A stretch of 64,000 nt of DNA from Welwitschia mirabilis (taxonomy: Eukaryota; Gnetophyta; Gnetopsida; Welwitschiales), in contig JBOZIK010000001.1 in the NCBI GenBank assembly GCA_051453625.1, positions 117,840,597 to 117,904,596 on the forward strand, written 5' to 3'. The notes beneath the pieces were generated by a model. It ran no database searches. It worked only from the letters and a program-made list of their open reading frames with translations, and was not told the origin of the DNA. The number at the start of each line of letters is the position of its first letter. Within the stretch, counting starts at the first letter, position 1. This document shows positions 10,500-23,190 of this stretch, in pieces. The position numbers were made by a program, and so were the translations under genes.

Positions 10500-11650
10500 A
10501 ACTTCTCTAATAATAGATTCTAAGAAATGATCTTTTAATAATGTGAGCCTTTTTAGTATGCCTTCTTTTGATGAAACTTCATTCATTTTAGTAGTTGCTT
10601 CATTAATCAGGGAGATACTTGTAGTTGTGACTTCTTCATTTCTGAAGTTTGTTCTTATATTAATCTCATCATTTTACATATTTATTGACTTTTCTATTGT
10701 TAAACTTCTCTTATTGAAAATACGATAGGCTCTACTTCTAGTTGAGTTACCCAAAAAGATATCTTTATCTACTTTAGACTTGAATTTATTCAAATGTTTT
10801 CTATCTTTTAGCACATAGCATTTACTTCCAAAGACTTTGAAATATGACATATTAAGTTGTCTTCCTTTCCATAACTCATATGGTGTTTTATCGGTGCTGG
10901 GCCTAAGATGTACTCTGTGAATAATGTAGCATGCTGTGCTAACTACTTTAGCCCAAAAATATTTAGGAACCTCCTTATTGTTTAACATAGTTCATGCCAT
11001 TTCTTGGAGGACTTTGTTCTTTCTTTCAGCTATACCATTTTGTTGTGATGTCTTTGAATCTGAAAATTAATGATCAATTCCATTATTAATGCAATATTTC
11101 TTAAAAAAATAATTCTTAAATTCACCACTATGATTACTTCTTATTTTCTTTATGGTATACACTTTTTTGTTTTGATTCTTTTACATATCTCAATCTAATG
11201 TTTTTAAGCTTTAGACTTGTTTGACAAGAAGGATACCCAAGTATATCTAGAGAAACCATCAACCATAGTAAGAAAATAACATTTTTCACCTAGACTTCGA
11301 GTTTGAGTGGGACCTACCAAATCCATATGGATTAGCTCTAATGGCATAGATGTGGAAGTACTTTTTTACTTTTATATAAATTCCTTATTTGTTTTCCCTT
11401 TTGGCACATATTACATAAGTCTTATTTTCTCTACATTTATCTTAGGGATACTTTTCACAATGCTTTTATAAATAATCATTTTCAACTAATCATAATTAAC
11501 ATGACCTAATTATTTATGCCAAAGCTCTTCCTGAGGAAAATTTAATAAATAACATGGAGATAACAATTGGTCTATGTTATATGTGTGTCTATTCTACTTG
11601 ATCTAAGAATTACATCATTAGATTTTCCATGTAAGATTTTACATTTTGAT
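10500..11650 (-). pseudogene. Copia integrase
   Basis: The minus-strand frame 10,674-10,988 shows the integrase C-terminal region: NNKEVPKYFWAKVVSTACY, RVHLRPSTDKTPYELWKG, YFKVFGSKCYVL, IFLGNSTRSRAYRIFNKR. Upstream (11,000-11,340) a decayed core can be read with HMDLVGPTQTRSLGEK, VDGFSRYTWVSFL and LKERTK-like residues. The enzyme joins cDNA ends to host DNA and makes the 5-bp duplication. Order protease-integrase-RT is the Copia order. Frameshifts and stops break it between 11,000 and 11,230. Confidence 0.88.
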
Positions 11651-11900
11651 TTATTGAAGACTACCTTATGGCATTTGTTACAAATTTGACTAATGCTTAA
11701 TAAATTAATCTTTAAGCCATTTACATACAAAACCTAATTAATTCTAGGAATGTTACCTCCACCAATGCTTCCAATGCCTTCTATTTTTGCTCTCCCGTTG
11801 TCATCAAAAGTCACCTCTCCTTCATTAAATTTGCTTAATTATTTGAATCTGGATTTATCTCCTATCATATGCCTTGAACACCCACTCTCTAGATACCAGC
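11650..11900 (-). pseudogene. Copia protease / pre-integrase region
   Basis: The minus strand reads WYLESGCSRHMIGDKSRF near 11,860-11,900, then EGEVTFDDN, KIEGIGSIGGGNIP, and LYVNGL with LLSISQICN. This is the plant Copia protease start, with the DSG-like active site as ESG, followed by the GAG-pre-integrase domain. The same block is found in Copia-B at 33,043-33,300 and 36,481-36,650. Confidence 0.82.
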
Positions 11901-12560
11901 TACTGCTATGTCTAAATTAAAAGACTTTTAAGGTCATTAGCTTTCACCCACAGAGTTTTTTTAGACTTATATGGTACATCTCCTTTTGAAATAAATTTAA
12001 ATGAAAAAGTATTAACTGAGTTTAAGAACAACATTAATTTTTTAGCATTGCATAAAAGTTTTGAATAACTAATTTTTCCACATAAAGGAGAATCAACTTT
12101 TTGAGAGGAACTTACTATTCCATGTTACTTAATTTTGCTACTTTTGAAATTTTTGTGAAATGAACCTAATACATAAATTGTTACCAATATGTTTCTAAAC
12201 TCCAAGAATCTATTCTAATTTGAAAGAGCCACCAGAAAATTTATTCACAAAATGAGATAACTCATTTACCTGTAGTATGAGGTCAGATTTTTCAGATTTG
12301 ATCCTTTTAAAATTTGATTTATTTCCTTCTTTTCCTTAATAAGATATTTTATAATATTGTTTAGATCGTTTATCCTTTTAGCCAAATTTTCACATTCTTG
12401 ACATAGTTCTTAATAGGTATCCTCTAGTTCATCCTATTCTTCATTAGTTATATCGAAGTCATCATACTCTAATGTGTTAGGCACATTTTTTGTAAAGGAG
12501 GCATAAGTGCCATGAAGGAAGGTCTCCTCTCTTTATTAGATTTTTAAACTAATCTTATAT
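11900..12560 (-). pseudogene. Copia gag, C-terminal remnant only
   Basis: The minus strand holds an acidic stretch (EYDDFDITNEE...DELEDTY) and a coiled-coil-like ELCQECENLAKRINDLNN, matching Copia-B at about 32,340-32,600. The N-terminal gag and the first zinc knuckle, about 900 bases in Copia-B, are missing: only about 200 bases separate this point from the primer-binding site. This copy therefore carries an internal deletion of most of gag. Confidence 0.65.
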
Positions 12561-12750
12561 CCTTTCACTTGACTTCTTTGCATTTCCACTATTTGCAATA
12601 TGTTTGAACATATATTCACATACTATCCAAATTATACAAATAAAAGTATAGGTGTCTAAGAAGGATTTATTTAAACAATCAATAAAGGAATTACTCATCA
12701 TAGGGTTCTAAAGTCTAGATTGATTAAAATCTAAGGAAAGACTTAACTTA

Positions 12751-12764
12751 GCTTTGATACTAAT
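12751..12764 (-). promoter_or_regulatory. Primer-binding site of Copia-A
   Basis: The minus strand reads ATTAGTATCAAAGC directly after the 5' LTR end CTATCA, resembling TGGTATCAGAGC (initiator Met tRNA complement). Confidence 0.75.
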
Positions 12765-14825
12765 TGATAGAATTGAGAAATATGTGGGGTGGGGGGGGGN
12801 NNNNNNNNNNNNNNNNNNNNNNNNNNNNNNNNNNNNNNNNNNNNNNNNNNNNNNNNNNNNNNNNNNNNNNNNNNNNNNNNNNNNNNNNNNNNNNNNNNNN
12901 NNNNNNNNNNNNNNNNNNNNNNNNNNNNNNNNNNNNNNNNNNNNNNNNNNNNNNNNNNNNNNNNNNNNNNNNNNNNNNNNNNNNNNNNNNNNNNNNNNNN
13001 NNNNNNNNNNNNNNNNNNNNNNNNNNNNNNNNNNNNNNNNNNNNNNNNNNNNNNNNNNNNNNNNNNNNNNNNNNNNNNNNNNNNNNNNNNNNNNNNNNNN
13101 NNNNNNNNNNNNNNNNNNNNNNNNNNNNNNNNNNNNNNNNNNNNNNNNNNNNNNNNNNNNNNNNNNNNNNNNNNNNNNNNNNNNNNNNNNNNNNNNNNNN
13201 NNNNNNNNNNNNNNNNNNNNNNNNNNNNNNNNNNNNNNNNNNNNNNNNNNNNNNNNNNNNNNNNNNNNNNNNNNNNNNNNNNNNNGAATAGGTTATTTAA
13301 AAAGAAAAATAAAATAAATAAACTAATGATATATCAAAGTCTTGCTCAAAACAATTTGCTAATAACTTTGTGCATGAAAGAAAAGCTAAAAGTATTTAAA
13401 GTAATAAAACTAATTGAAATCACAAAATACTGAATAGATGAACACAAGATTTTATAGTCGTTCAGGCAACCTCCTATTCCACTCTCAATGATTAGCATAT
13501 TTCCAAGCTTAACCCAGATCTTTATTAACTCTTCTAGGTATTGCAAGTTTACTTGTAATCTTTACAAATGGACTTTTTTAGGTTAAGTCTCAACCTTTCC
13601 AATCTAACTTTTGCATGCTCAATCTCAACCTTTAGAGGATGTAGTAGTAATGTTAAGAATGCCTTGATGCACAGATATCATTCATTCTTTAGTATAATGA
13701 ATTTAATGGAGCTTCTCCTGTAGATGATATAATGAATGAAGCACTAGATCTAATCTTAAATACACAGAGAAAACAGATGATAGATCTTCTTTAGTTAGGA
13801 GTACAAATGCCAAGATTAACCAGTAAATATTACAACATTTAGCCTTTTTATTAAGATTTAATAGATATTCAAAAGTTTGAAAGAGGTTAAAAAAAAGCTT
13901 ATTTTGTCTTTTCTCTCTTGGCTATTTATGTTGGAAGGATTTTAAGGTTTATTACATTTGAAATGTGCTTCCAATGGCTATAAATGGCTAGAAAATGGCA
14001 ATCTAATGGATACAAAATGCATAAAAAGTTTTAGTTCTGTTCTAGCTAGTCAACCCTTTAAAAGTCCAATCGACCCCATGTAGTGGTCACCCGAGTGAAA
14101 TTTTTAGTCATCCTGATTTCTTATAGTTCCATGTCTAGTTGAACCCTTAGGATTCAGTTGAGCCCCATCTAGTCACATGTAATTTTGTCTAGTCACCCAC
14201 TAGTCTTAATAAAAGATCATTCCAATTTTTCTTGCATTAGGTCTAGTTGATTCCTTTAGGTATTTGGTTGACCTTATGCCAATCAGATTAGGGATATCTG
14301 CTACATAGTGCTTAGGTCTTGTCAATTCCTTCAAAGGTTTGGTCAATTCCTTTAAAGGTCTGATCGACCCCTTGATACTTGGTTCAGAAGTACTATTCTT
14401 AAGTTTATAAATCTAGTTGATTCCATCATACATCTGGTTAACCCCTTGACATTTAGTTTAGGAATACTATTACTAGATCCACAAATCCAGTCAACCTAAT
14501 AAAAGGTCTAGTTGATCCCTTGCCATTCAGTTCAGGGACACTAGCTCTCGCGATCACAGGTTTAGTTGACCCCATTAGAAATTTGGTCAATGCCTTTGAA
14601 TTTAGTTTAATTTTGAGTGTCTACTTTAGGTGCAGTCGACCCCTTGAAAGTTTAGTCAATCCCTCAAGAGGGTAAGTGAATTTGACAGGTTTCTAGTGAT
14701 CAGAAATCATGGTTTTGGCTTCATCATTAAACCTAAAAATGATTAACATCTTTTGCATAAGATATACAAAATTTGCTATCCAAAAAACATTAGTTTGACA
14801 TAAATTAGAAAAATATAATCTAATA
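12765..14825 (-). repeat. 5' LTR of Copia-A (contains gap)
   Basis: Matches the 3' LTR. The terminal G-rich stretch runs into a 486-N gap at 12,800-13,285, so true length is unknown. The plus strand ends AATCTAATA at 14,825. Motif cluster at about 14,050-14,650. A TATA-like CATAAATAGCC sits on the minus strand near 13,920. Confidence 0.85.
12800..13285. other. Assembly gap (486 N)
   Basis: Begins inside a G run; frames across it are artefacts. Confidence 1.
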
Positions 14826-14830
14826 CCTCT
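14826..14830. repeat. Target-site duplication of Copia-A, right copy (CCTCT)
   Basis: Identical to 4,959-4,963. Confidence 0.85.
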
Positions 14831-16540
14831 CACATAAAAGATAACATGGAGGCCTTTTCTATGATTTTTGTAATTTGTTAAGTGTTTCAAGAGTGTTAAA
14901 TTAATGTTACTCTTTTAAAAATGCCAGGGAAGAAAGTAACATAGAGGGCAATGAAAAACTGTTAATTGTGCTTGATATAATGCATTAAAATATTCCTCCT
15001 TTCATTTGATTAATAGACATTACTAGTATAACTACAAGAATTATGGATTTGATATAAGGGTAGGGCATAGCATTGAGGTATTTAATAATTCTTAAAGCAT
15101 TCTTTGAGCTCTTTCATAGTGTTATTGATAATGCACTAATTTAATTTGCCAGAAAATCAAATCATCTCTTTTATTAAGGGCAATGGCTAAGGAGGAGGAA
15201 AAGGTGTTAAGATTTAATGCTTTAATCTCATAGTAATAACCCCTTCTAATACAAATGTATTTCTCCCATGTGGCTAGCCAAGCTTTTAGATTGTCTATGT
15301 ACTCAACCTTAGGCCCCCTCATCTATGGATAGATCTCAACTCATCCACATACATCCTCATATAATTTCTAATAAATTATCATAAAGAAAGCTAACCAATA
15401 GATTAAATGTCACGTAAAATGGTTCATTATCAGTAAATGCTCATTAGTATAATAGTAACAGTTACTTGGTATTAATTGGTAAATTAGTGGTTTGATTCTT
15501 AGTGGACTTACTAGATCTTTTTAAAATAAATTTTAAGTATTTAGTTTACCTTGGTCCTAATGAATAGATTTAATGTGGAAGAAAACAATCCATTTTTAGT
15601 AGTTGCTTGATAGTTTAATGGTTGAGGATGGTTACTAAAAAAAGAGAGGTTGGCGATTTGACTCTCACTACAAGCAATAACCTTCCTTTTTATTAATTTT
15701 CCTTCTCTCATAAACTAACTTTATATCCTTAATTAATTTTAAGAGGTCTTCTTTTAAAACTAACTTTATAACTAAAAATTAATTTGTAAGGCTAAATTAT
15801 CTCCTATTATAATGTGTTCAAATTTTGTGGAAGGAGGGAAAGTTTATCAATTATAAATAAACATAACATTCAAGAAATATTCTTTTAGACTAGATATGAC
15901 TTAGGGATTTCAAGATAATTTTTCATATTTCAAGTGTAACATGGAATTAATATTCCAAATCATATTAATGGGAATAAATATAAGATTAAAGACTCAAGAT
16001 TCTCATATAATACCATCAAATAATAATTGAAAATATGATCTCGTAACAACATATTTTATTCCAAATATTTTAGGAAAAATATTTAACATTCAGTGTAATA
16101 TGAGCCTTTAAGTAACTTCATAATTTTACAAATCACACATATAAGTAAATGGAGTTTATCTCTGATCACAACCTAAGAACATTTAATAGAAAAAAATATT
16201 ATATACTCATGAAACTTAGGCATTTAATTCCAAGTAATTGGAATAAATAAGGATTACAAATTGTTTAGTGAGATTTTTTATCAATATAGGACCAATGATT
16301 CTCCACATTCTTATGCCCTCTTTAGCATTTAAACTCTAGATTTTTCACCTATCATACAAAAATATGAGATGAGAACTATGAAAACCTCATAGCTCCCAGT
16401 ATGATCCAGGTAAGTCTAGGCAAGATAGAAAAGGATTTTTGAGAGTTAATACAGGAAGACAAATAAGGACTTTAAGAGGAACAAGATATATTACAAACAT
16501 CAACCTTATGGTTATGAATGAGGACATTATATATATTAAA
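14831..16540. other. Noncoding AT-rich sequence with possible SINE-like remnants
   Basis: No coding motif recognised. At about 15,600-15,670 the plus strand has TAGTTTAATGGTTGAGG followed by GGCGATTTGACTCTC, loosely like A and B boxes of a tRNA-derived SINE. A weaker GGTTTGATTCT lies near 15,490. Neither has a convincing tail. Confidence 0.3.
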
Positions 16541-16549
16541 ATATCTCAA

Positions 16550-16631
16550 TTATTTCATTGCCTCGTTCGATGATCTATAAAGCCCACTACCTCATTTGGC
16601 AACCTATCGTTCTCATAAATACATACATACC

Positions 16632-16666
<35 letters not shown>

Positions 16667-16850
16667 CATTAACATCACTGCATTTTTTAATGATTTGTGA
16701 AGACTACTACCTCATTCAATGATCTGTGATAAATCTACTATCCTCATAACCTCATTCAATGATCTATGGGATTCTCACTCAACTAGCTCATTCGATAATT
16801 TGTAAAGCCCACTACCTTGTTTGGTGATCTATGGAAATCCATAACCATAA
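16550..16850 (+). repeat. Decayed tandem repeat, unit like CTCATTCGATGATCTGTAAA
   Basis: About six copies of a 30-40 base unit (CTCATTCRATGATCT, then a short spacer often ending CCCACTAC). A microsatellite interrupts it. Probably part of an LTR or other noncoding transposon region, but I could not find a partner copy. Confidence 0.6.
16633..16666 (+). repeat. (GT)n(AT)n microsatellite
   Basis: Uninterrupted GT dinucleotides pass into about ten AT dinucleotides. Confidence 0.95.
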
Positions 16851-17794
16851 GTTTCAAATATAATGATCTCAAGAAACTAAGATAAGCTTTGACCATAAGA
16901 TATAAACTCAAAACCATAGATTTTAACAACACGATGATAAGATAAATATGATAAGGATTAATCATGGGCTATAATCTCATATCAATAATAAATAACATGA
17001 AGACATCGAGAGAAAGGGTAAATGAAGACAAGACATGTATCAAACATAATTTATATTTATTAAGTAGCAGATGGTTTAACATTTGACTTATAGGAATATA
17101 ATCATGATAATCTCAATAATAGAATGCATAAAAAAGGACCAACAAGGAAGCACAAAAGTATAACACCATACCTATATATGTCCAGGATCTTTAAAGATCT
17201 TCTAGGTTCCAAAGCTCTAAACCTCCTAAGCTTTAAGATTTTAAGGCAAGGTTGAAAAATAAATTAGACTTAAAGGAAGAAGAATTCTATTTAAAGTGAG
17301 AGAAGATGAGTAAGATGATAACACTCAAGAATATGAAAGGACACAACTTGAGCCAACGGTAAAGGAAGTTTCCTAATGTCTCATAAAGGCTTATTTGATC
17401 ACTAGGTGCTTTAATAATATAAAAATAATGCCTTCATATTTAATCATAATAATAAGAAAAAAGATAAATAATAAGCCTTCAAAATTTACATTTGATCAAT
17501 CATAATTTCTATAAAGTGCAAAAGTAAGTAAAATAAATCATTACCGCCATAACAACATTTGAAGATTGTATGCAATATTTAAATCAAAAGGAAATTAAAC
17601 TATAACTTAATATGATATCATCTCAAAAACATAATATTTATATCAATTTGAGTTTTTAAAATACTTTAATATTTTCTAAATATTTTTTTAAACATAACGT
17701 TTGTGAATTTTACAAGAAAAGTAAAAATATGGATGTGATACCAAGACTCTTTTATAGGCAAGGGTATGATTAATATGATTGAGAGATTTTAGCT
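16850..17794. other. Noncoding AT-rich sequence, nothing recognised
   Basis: A 60-codon minus-strand frame at 16,783-16,965 has no recognisable motif. No transposon domain found. Confidence 0.5.
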
Positions 17795-18018
17795 TGTAAC
17801 ATTAGGTAGAATCTTCATCATTTAGTATTTAGTAGATAAGATTCTATCCTATAGCATTTAGTGAAGACTATATTATAGCATTATGTAGATAATGTCCTAT
17901 AGTATTAGGTAGAATCTTCATCATTTAGCATTTGGTAGAGGGTGTTTTGTAGTATTTGATAAAGATTATCATAGTGTATTAGGTGGACTCTTCATCATAA
18001 TGAGTCTAATAGGTAGTC
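17795..18018 (+). repeat. Tandem repeat of about 24-29 bp
   Basis: About eight units around TATAGYATTWGGTAGAAT, often followed by CTTCATCAT. The same unit recurs about four times at 28,517-28,625 in the same orientation. Such repeats are common in LTR U3 regions, and these two loci flank the Athila/Tat element at 22.4-27.0 kb, so they may be its two LTRs. That pairing is an inference. Confidence 0.65.
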
Positions 18019-18439
18019 CTTTCAGACGGATTTCTCTACAAACTAATACTATCATCATATGTCTCTAGTACCACCTCCACATGCCTCTACCAGATATCTT
18101 CTAATTGTACTAGTATGTGTCACCACATCAGATCTCCATTGTTACTCTTTTTTTATATCGAATTTTATCTATCTTCTGCCATCTATTCCAAAACATGAAT
18201 AAAGATATGTAATTACTTTGAGAAAAAGGATAAAATTAAGTTTTATTTTAAAAATAATAGAAGACATGTTTCATGATTAAAAGAATTAAATTAATGTCTT
18301 TATTTATAATAAATTCCTTGAAAAACTTGATATAAATATCATTTTTTTTTATGTTAACAATAGCACATTAAGACTCTGCATCGATTACTGATAGCTAAAT
18401 AAGGTCATCATAAACAATAAATATCCTCTTCTTAGTATT

Positions 18440-18960
18440 GACAACTTTCTAAATCAATTGCAAGGAATGGCATTCTTTTTAAAATTTGACCTAAGGTCAA
18501 GATACCATCAAAGAAGGATTAAAAAGATATTCATAAAGTAGTATTTTAAATAAGATATGGATACTATGAATTTGTAATAATGCCATTTGGGCTCATTAAT
18601 GCACTAGCAATCTTTATGAGATTAATAAATAATGTTTTCTACTTGTATTTAGATAAATTTATTGTAGTATTTTTAGGTGAAATTCTAGTCTATTCAAAGG
18701 ATATAAAGACATACATGAATCACATCAGTAAAGTTTTACAAGTATTAGAAGATCATAAGTTCAAGGCTAAACTAAGAAAGTGCAATTTCTTCTAGATAAA
18801 GGTAAATTACTTAAGGCTTCTTATCTCTGATGATGGAATTATAAAAAATTCTACAAAAATGTAAGTAGTGAAAGAATGGCTTGAATTGAAAAATATGATA
18901 GAGTTTTGAATTTTTTTTGGGATTAATAGGATTATATAAAAGATTCATCTTATGATTCTC
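18440..18960 (+). pseudogene. Ty3/gypsy reverse transcriptase fragment
   Basis: The frame 18,580-18,795 begins MPFGLINALAIFMRL and continues to VVFLGEILVYSKD, the plant gypsy RT signature. Upstream, 18,480-18,580 reads as a decayed DLRSGYHQ-like and VMPFG lead-in. The catalytic FIDD/FVDD box is FLGE (18,673-18,681) and has lost both aspartates, so it cannot polymerise. No gag or protease precedes it: the 5' half of the element is missing. It continues into RNase H and integrase in the same direction. Confidence 0.88.
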
Positions 18961-20840
18961 TCAATTAGCAACCCCGCTCATAAATCTAACAACCTTTGAA
19001 TTTACTCTTAGATGTAAGGAATCCTTTTTAAGAATAAATATTTTATTAATATCAACATCCACTCTGAAGATTATAGATATGGACGAATAATTCGTAGTTA
19101 AACAAGATACCTTTACTCAAGAAATTGATTTAATACTAAGTCAGGAAGGAAGGATGATGGCATATGAGTCTTAAAAACTAAACTAGCATAAGAAGAACTA
19201 CCTAATTCATGACCTAAAACTATTAGTTGTAATGCATAATTTGAAAACTTGATGACATTACTTACTCAAGAGAAAATTATTACAAATAAAGATAATAAAA
19301 GTTTATATCACTTTCAAAAATAGCCCTTGTTAAACATAAGACAAAGAATAATGGAAGATCTATTAGCAAATCATGAATTTGATTTGTCATATATAATAGG
19401 AACAGAAAAAAATTGCAGATTCCCTAAGCTAGATGTGGTGTATTCTTATTACCATAATGGCTTCTAACCTTGCTAAATACTTTAAGAAAAAATTGCCTAG
19501 TGATACATATTTTAGAGATTTTCACCTATTAGAAGAAGACCAAAATATAGAAATCTTTGTAACCTCATAAGATGATTACCTACTTAAAAAAATAAAATTA
19601 TGTATTCCCCGAGGTAAATGAAGAAGGAAGCTAATGTCCAAAATGCATGAAGTTCTTTATGTAGGACATCTAGATGTATCACATGTAAAGAAAATACTAC
19701 TTTTGGTTAAAAATGAAATTAGGTTTAAAAGAATATATTTAGAATTATCTAGTTTATCAATAAGTTAACAACGAATAAGGAAGACTAGTAGAACATATTT
19801 AAACCCTTAGCATACTTATGGAGAAATGGATGAAAATCACAATGGAATTAATTATAGATTTACTACTTATTAAAAGACACCATGACTTCATCTTCATTTA
19901 AAGTGATAGGTTAATAAAGATGGTCCATTTTATCCTAGTTAAAAGCACAAACATTGAAAAAGAATTTGCCTTATGTTTTACATAGGAAATATTTAGATTA
20001 TATCAAGCATCATAGACAATTACCTCAAATCAAAATCCTAAGTTCCTATCAAAATTTTGATAAATATTCTTTCATCATCTTGGAACCAAGCTTTAGTTTA
20101 GTCTCACTTACCATCCTTAAATAGATGGATAGACTAAGAGGATTAAATTAAATTCTAGAAGATACTGTGTAGTGTTATGAGATATCTACATTTGATAGAA
20201 TTTTCTTATAATTAGAATTTTTAAACATCTATACAATGCTTATCCTTCAAAGTCATATAAAGAATAAATTATTCCACACCAATAACATGGTAATCCTAGG
20301 CAAAGATAGACAAGAAGGATCAACTTTGAAGTAAAGAAAATGGAGAAGATTACAAATAAATTTATTAGGTGACTAAAGACATTTGAAAATAGATATAAGA
20401 AATTCTATAACCAAAAGCATTTCGATAGAATCTTCTATGTAGGATATAATGTTATCCTATAAGTTAAACTAAAAAGAACCTCTATAAAGATTATAAAGTA
20501 CTGTAAGTTGCTTTTCCAATACTGTGATCCATTTTGGATCATGGAAAGAATTGAAAACTTGACATATAAACTACAATTATCACTGAAGTTGTTAAGGATT
20601 CACATAGTATTTCATGTTAGTTTACTAAAATCATATTGTAAAGACAAAGCTTAGACTTATACATTCAATTGAAAATATATCTTGCTAAAGTTGAATCTTA
20701 CTTTTAATAGTCAACCAAAAGAAATTCTAAACAATCATACTAGAAAATCCAAAATAAAATCATCATAAAAGTATTAATTAGATGGACTATGGAAGAATAA
20801 GGACTTTATGAGATATAACTTTCTTTAGTTATTTAATTAA
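18960..20840 (+). pseudogene. Ty3/gypsy RNase H and integrase, heavily decayed
   Basis: At 19,330-19,440 the plus strand reads NIRQRIMEDLLANHEFDLSY then IIGTEKN, the end of gypsy RNase H. After a linker, SKMHEVLYVGHLDVSHVKK near 19,635-19,695 resembles the HHCC zinc-binding start of gypsy integrase, and a battered core follows to about 20,300. A final block at 20,520-20,830 resembles the C-terminal integrase region with a possible chromodomain (PKEILNNHTRK). Dozens of stops and frameshifts make this an old copy. Confidence 0.72.
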
Positions 20841-20959
20841 AAAAAGGCTTATTTTTGTGTTATAGAAACAAAAATGGAGATGAAAGATGAGTAATTAATG
20901 AATGCAAATATAAGTAGTCCATCCACTAAAGGGAGTCAGCCTAAGGACAATGTGAGAAA

Positions 20960-20974
20960 TTAAGGGTGTGAGAA
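20960..20974 (+). promoter_or_regulatory. Polypurine tract of plus-strand gypsy element
   Basis: TTAAGGGTGTGAGAA directly before a TG that starts the LTR, the usual layout for plant gypsy elements. Confidence 0.6.
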
Positions 20975-21430
20975 TGTAATTGTCCAAAATAAATTTGTTA
21001 TTAAGTGATTATTTGTTAAGTATGATTAAATGTAATTAAGTAAAAACTACTACATAATCAAAGGGTACAACCCTCAGGTTATAACATTGTATACTTCATC
21101 TTAGTTCTTAAGCCTATAATACTAGATGGAGTTGGATAGAATAGATGGATGTAACCAATGATAACCTTGGATAACCACAAGGGTTTCAGGAGGGAGGTTA
21201 AGATCATATCCATGTCTTTAGTGTTAATTGCTAGTTCAGGACTAAAATAAGGTTTAAAGATCATATCATTGCTATTATATATTACTACTATATGAATAGA
21301 GAGATACATCATTTTCATTAGATTAATGTATTATCAAGTTTATTATTTTTTAAGTTCTAATAGTCCTTCTTAAAAATATAAATTTTCATCTCAATTCAAT
21401 AATTTGGGATACTATAGTTTAAGGATGCAA
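20975..21430 (+). repeat. 3' LTR start of plus-strand gypsy element (end approximate)
   Basis: Begins TGTAATTGTCC after the polypurine tract. The end is not resolved because the 5' LTR is missing. A 79-codon minus-strand frame at 21,079-21,318 lies inside and is not considered a gene. Confidence 0.45.
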
Positions 21431-22399
21431 ATCACAACAAGTCTTTAATTGCCAACTTATTTTTCATTCCATTGTCCTTTCTACAATTAAGAGTAATTTT
21501 ATTTTAAGTATTTTGATCTCAGTGAGAATCCAATGTTAAGGAATTTTTATTCCAATAGATTTAACCATGTTATTCATGAAGAAATTAGTACTGGATTATA
21601 AGTGAACGTCCACAGCCTAATGTACTTGAATATGCCATAAGTAGATAATTAGAGCTATGTTCCTAGCAAGCATTTGTAGTCTCAATGTAGTTAGCTAAAC
21701 AAGTGATATTGATTAAATGTAGAATGTTATTTTGAAGAGGATATATATACTCTTTTTGAGTCTACTTCTCACACAATTTATATACACATATGAATCGTTG
21801 ACTCATTAGCCTAGTTAAAATATAATCTTATCTCCATAAATGCTTGAAAATGAAGAGTAGATCCTTAAGGCAAATTTCACCTTTTCATCCACTTTTTCCT
21901 TTTTCTACATTGAAGGCCTTAAGTGAATGCAACCTTAACTATATAACTCAAAATAAGTACCACTTATTCTTAAAGATCATAAGCATATTTAACATGAACT
22001 AATACTTAAGATAATAGAAAGATGACTTATTATTGGGTTAAATATTAAAGGAAATTAACTAGAGTTAGTAAGTCTTATGAAGTCATAAGTAATAGAGAGG
22101 AATGGATGAAGATCCTTAAAGTGATGGACATACATTAACTTTGAACACTTGGAAATTTTGGGGGTTTTTAATGAGAAACACACCATTTAATGGCAACTAT
22201 TTTATTATATAAGAATCTTTCAACTTAAAAAATAGTTTTCCTAGAAATACAAGTAATCTTAAATTGTAAAGAAAAACTGGTTATTCCTCCTTAAATGTTT
22301 TTATAAGGATGTTTTATTCATGCAATTTCTTTATCCTTTTCTTATCAAATTTTTTTATTATCATATAAATTATTCATAATTTTATATAAATCATTGAGC
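21431..22399. other. Noncoding AT-rich sequence
   Basis: Lies downstream of the minus-strand integrase at 22.4 kb, so it is probably the 3' noncoding part of that element. Nothing specific recognised. Confidence 0.4.
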
Positions 22400-23190
22400 T
22401 GGAGAGCTCATTATTTTCTTACTATTTAAAGGTCTAAATTCATGTTTTTAGTTGTTCATTAAGCCTTGTGTTATAGTTCCATAAGGAGATAAGAGGCTTT
22501 ATCATAGATCAACCTAAAGGGGAACATTCCTAAGGGTGTCTTATAAGATATTGTATAAGCACACAAAATGTCATTTAGCTAGTCTTTCCTAGTTAAGCTT
22601 TCTACCTTTTGCAATATGTTTTTAATTTATTTCTTACTGACCTTAACTTGTCCACTAGTCTGAGCATGATAAGGTGTTGCAACATTGTGAGTAACCGCAT
22701 GTTTGACCAAGAGTCTATTAAATATCACATTACAAAAATAACTATATTCATTACTAATTAATATTATAGAAAAATAAAATATCATTAATATATTTTCCTT
22801 GAAGATCTTTACTATAGTTTGGGTATTATTGTTTTTATAAGCATAATCTTCTACCAACTTTATTATGTAGTTGACACAAACAAGGATGTACTAGTATCCA
22901 CTTAAATAAGGATAAGGACCTTGAAAATGAATACCTAATATATCTAAAGGTTTAACCACAAGAATGGGATTCAAAGGAATCATGTGCCTTCTTATGAGGC
23001 TACTTAGTATTTGACAATTTTTATGTATTTTATAACAAAGATATACATTCATAAAAATTGATGATTGATAAAATCTAGATTGAAGAATTTTAGTGGCAAT
23101 TTTATTAGCAAAATAATATTCACCATAGACCTCAAAATGACAAATCTTAAGGACATTATGAATTTTAGTTTGAGGAATGCATCTATGAAT
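22400..23190 (-). pseudogene. Athila/Tat-type Ty3/gypsy integrase
   Basis: The frame 22,627-22,857 on the minus strand reads SNEYSYFCNVIFNRLLVKHA then VTHNVATPYHAQTSGQVKVS, the conserved end of the catalytic core of this lineage (ATPYHPQTSGQVEVSN). Upstream, 22,860-22,990 gives LNPILVVKPLDILGIHFQGP and ILVCVNYIIKLVE. Downstream, to 22,400, it continues with a decayed AYRTAYKTPIGMSPYRL-like segment (AYTISYKTPLGMFPFRLIY) and LPMELXHKA. The HKA ending and the linker favour Athila/Tat over chromoviruses. Stops break it in several places. Confidence 0.88.

Larger units (their letters stand above)
4964..14825 (-). mobile_element. Copia-A: SIRE/Maximus-type Copia retrotransposon
   Basis: An element of about 9.9 kb read on the minus strand: 5' LTR (12,765-14,825), primer site, C-terminal gag, protease, integrase, reverse transcriptase, RNase H, a second RNase H/tail block, polypurine tract and 3' LTR (4,964-6,580). 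CCTCT lies outside both ends. Its LTR ends, polypurine tract and protease start match the Copia-B array at 28.9-40.3 kb, so the two are one family. Frames carry many stops, so this copy is not autonomous now. It lacks the N-terminal gag seen in Copia-B. The duplicated RNase H/tail block suggests it was a two-unit tandem whose middle is lost in the gap at 8,010-8,109. Confidence 0.88.
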
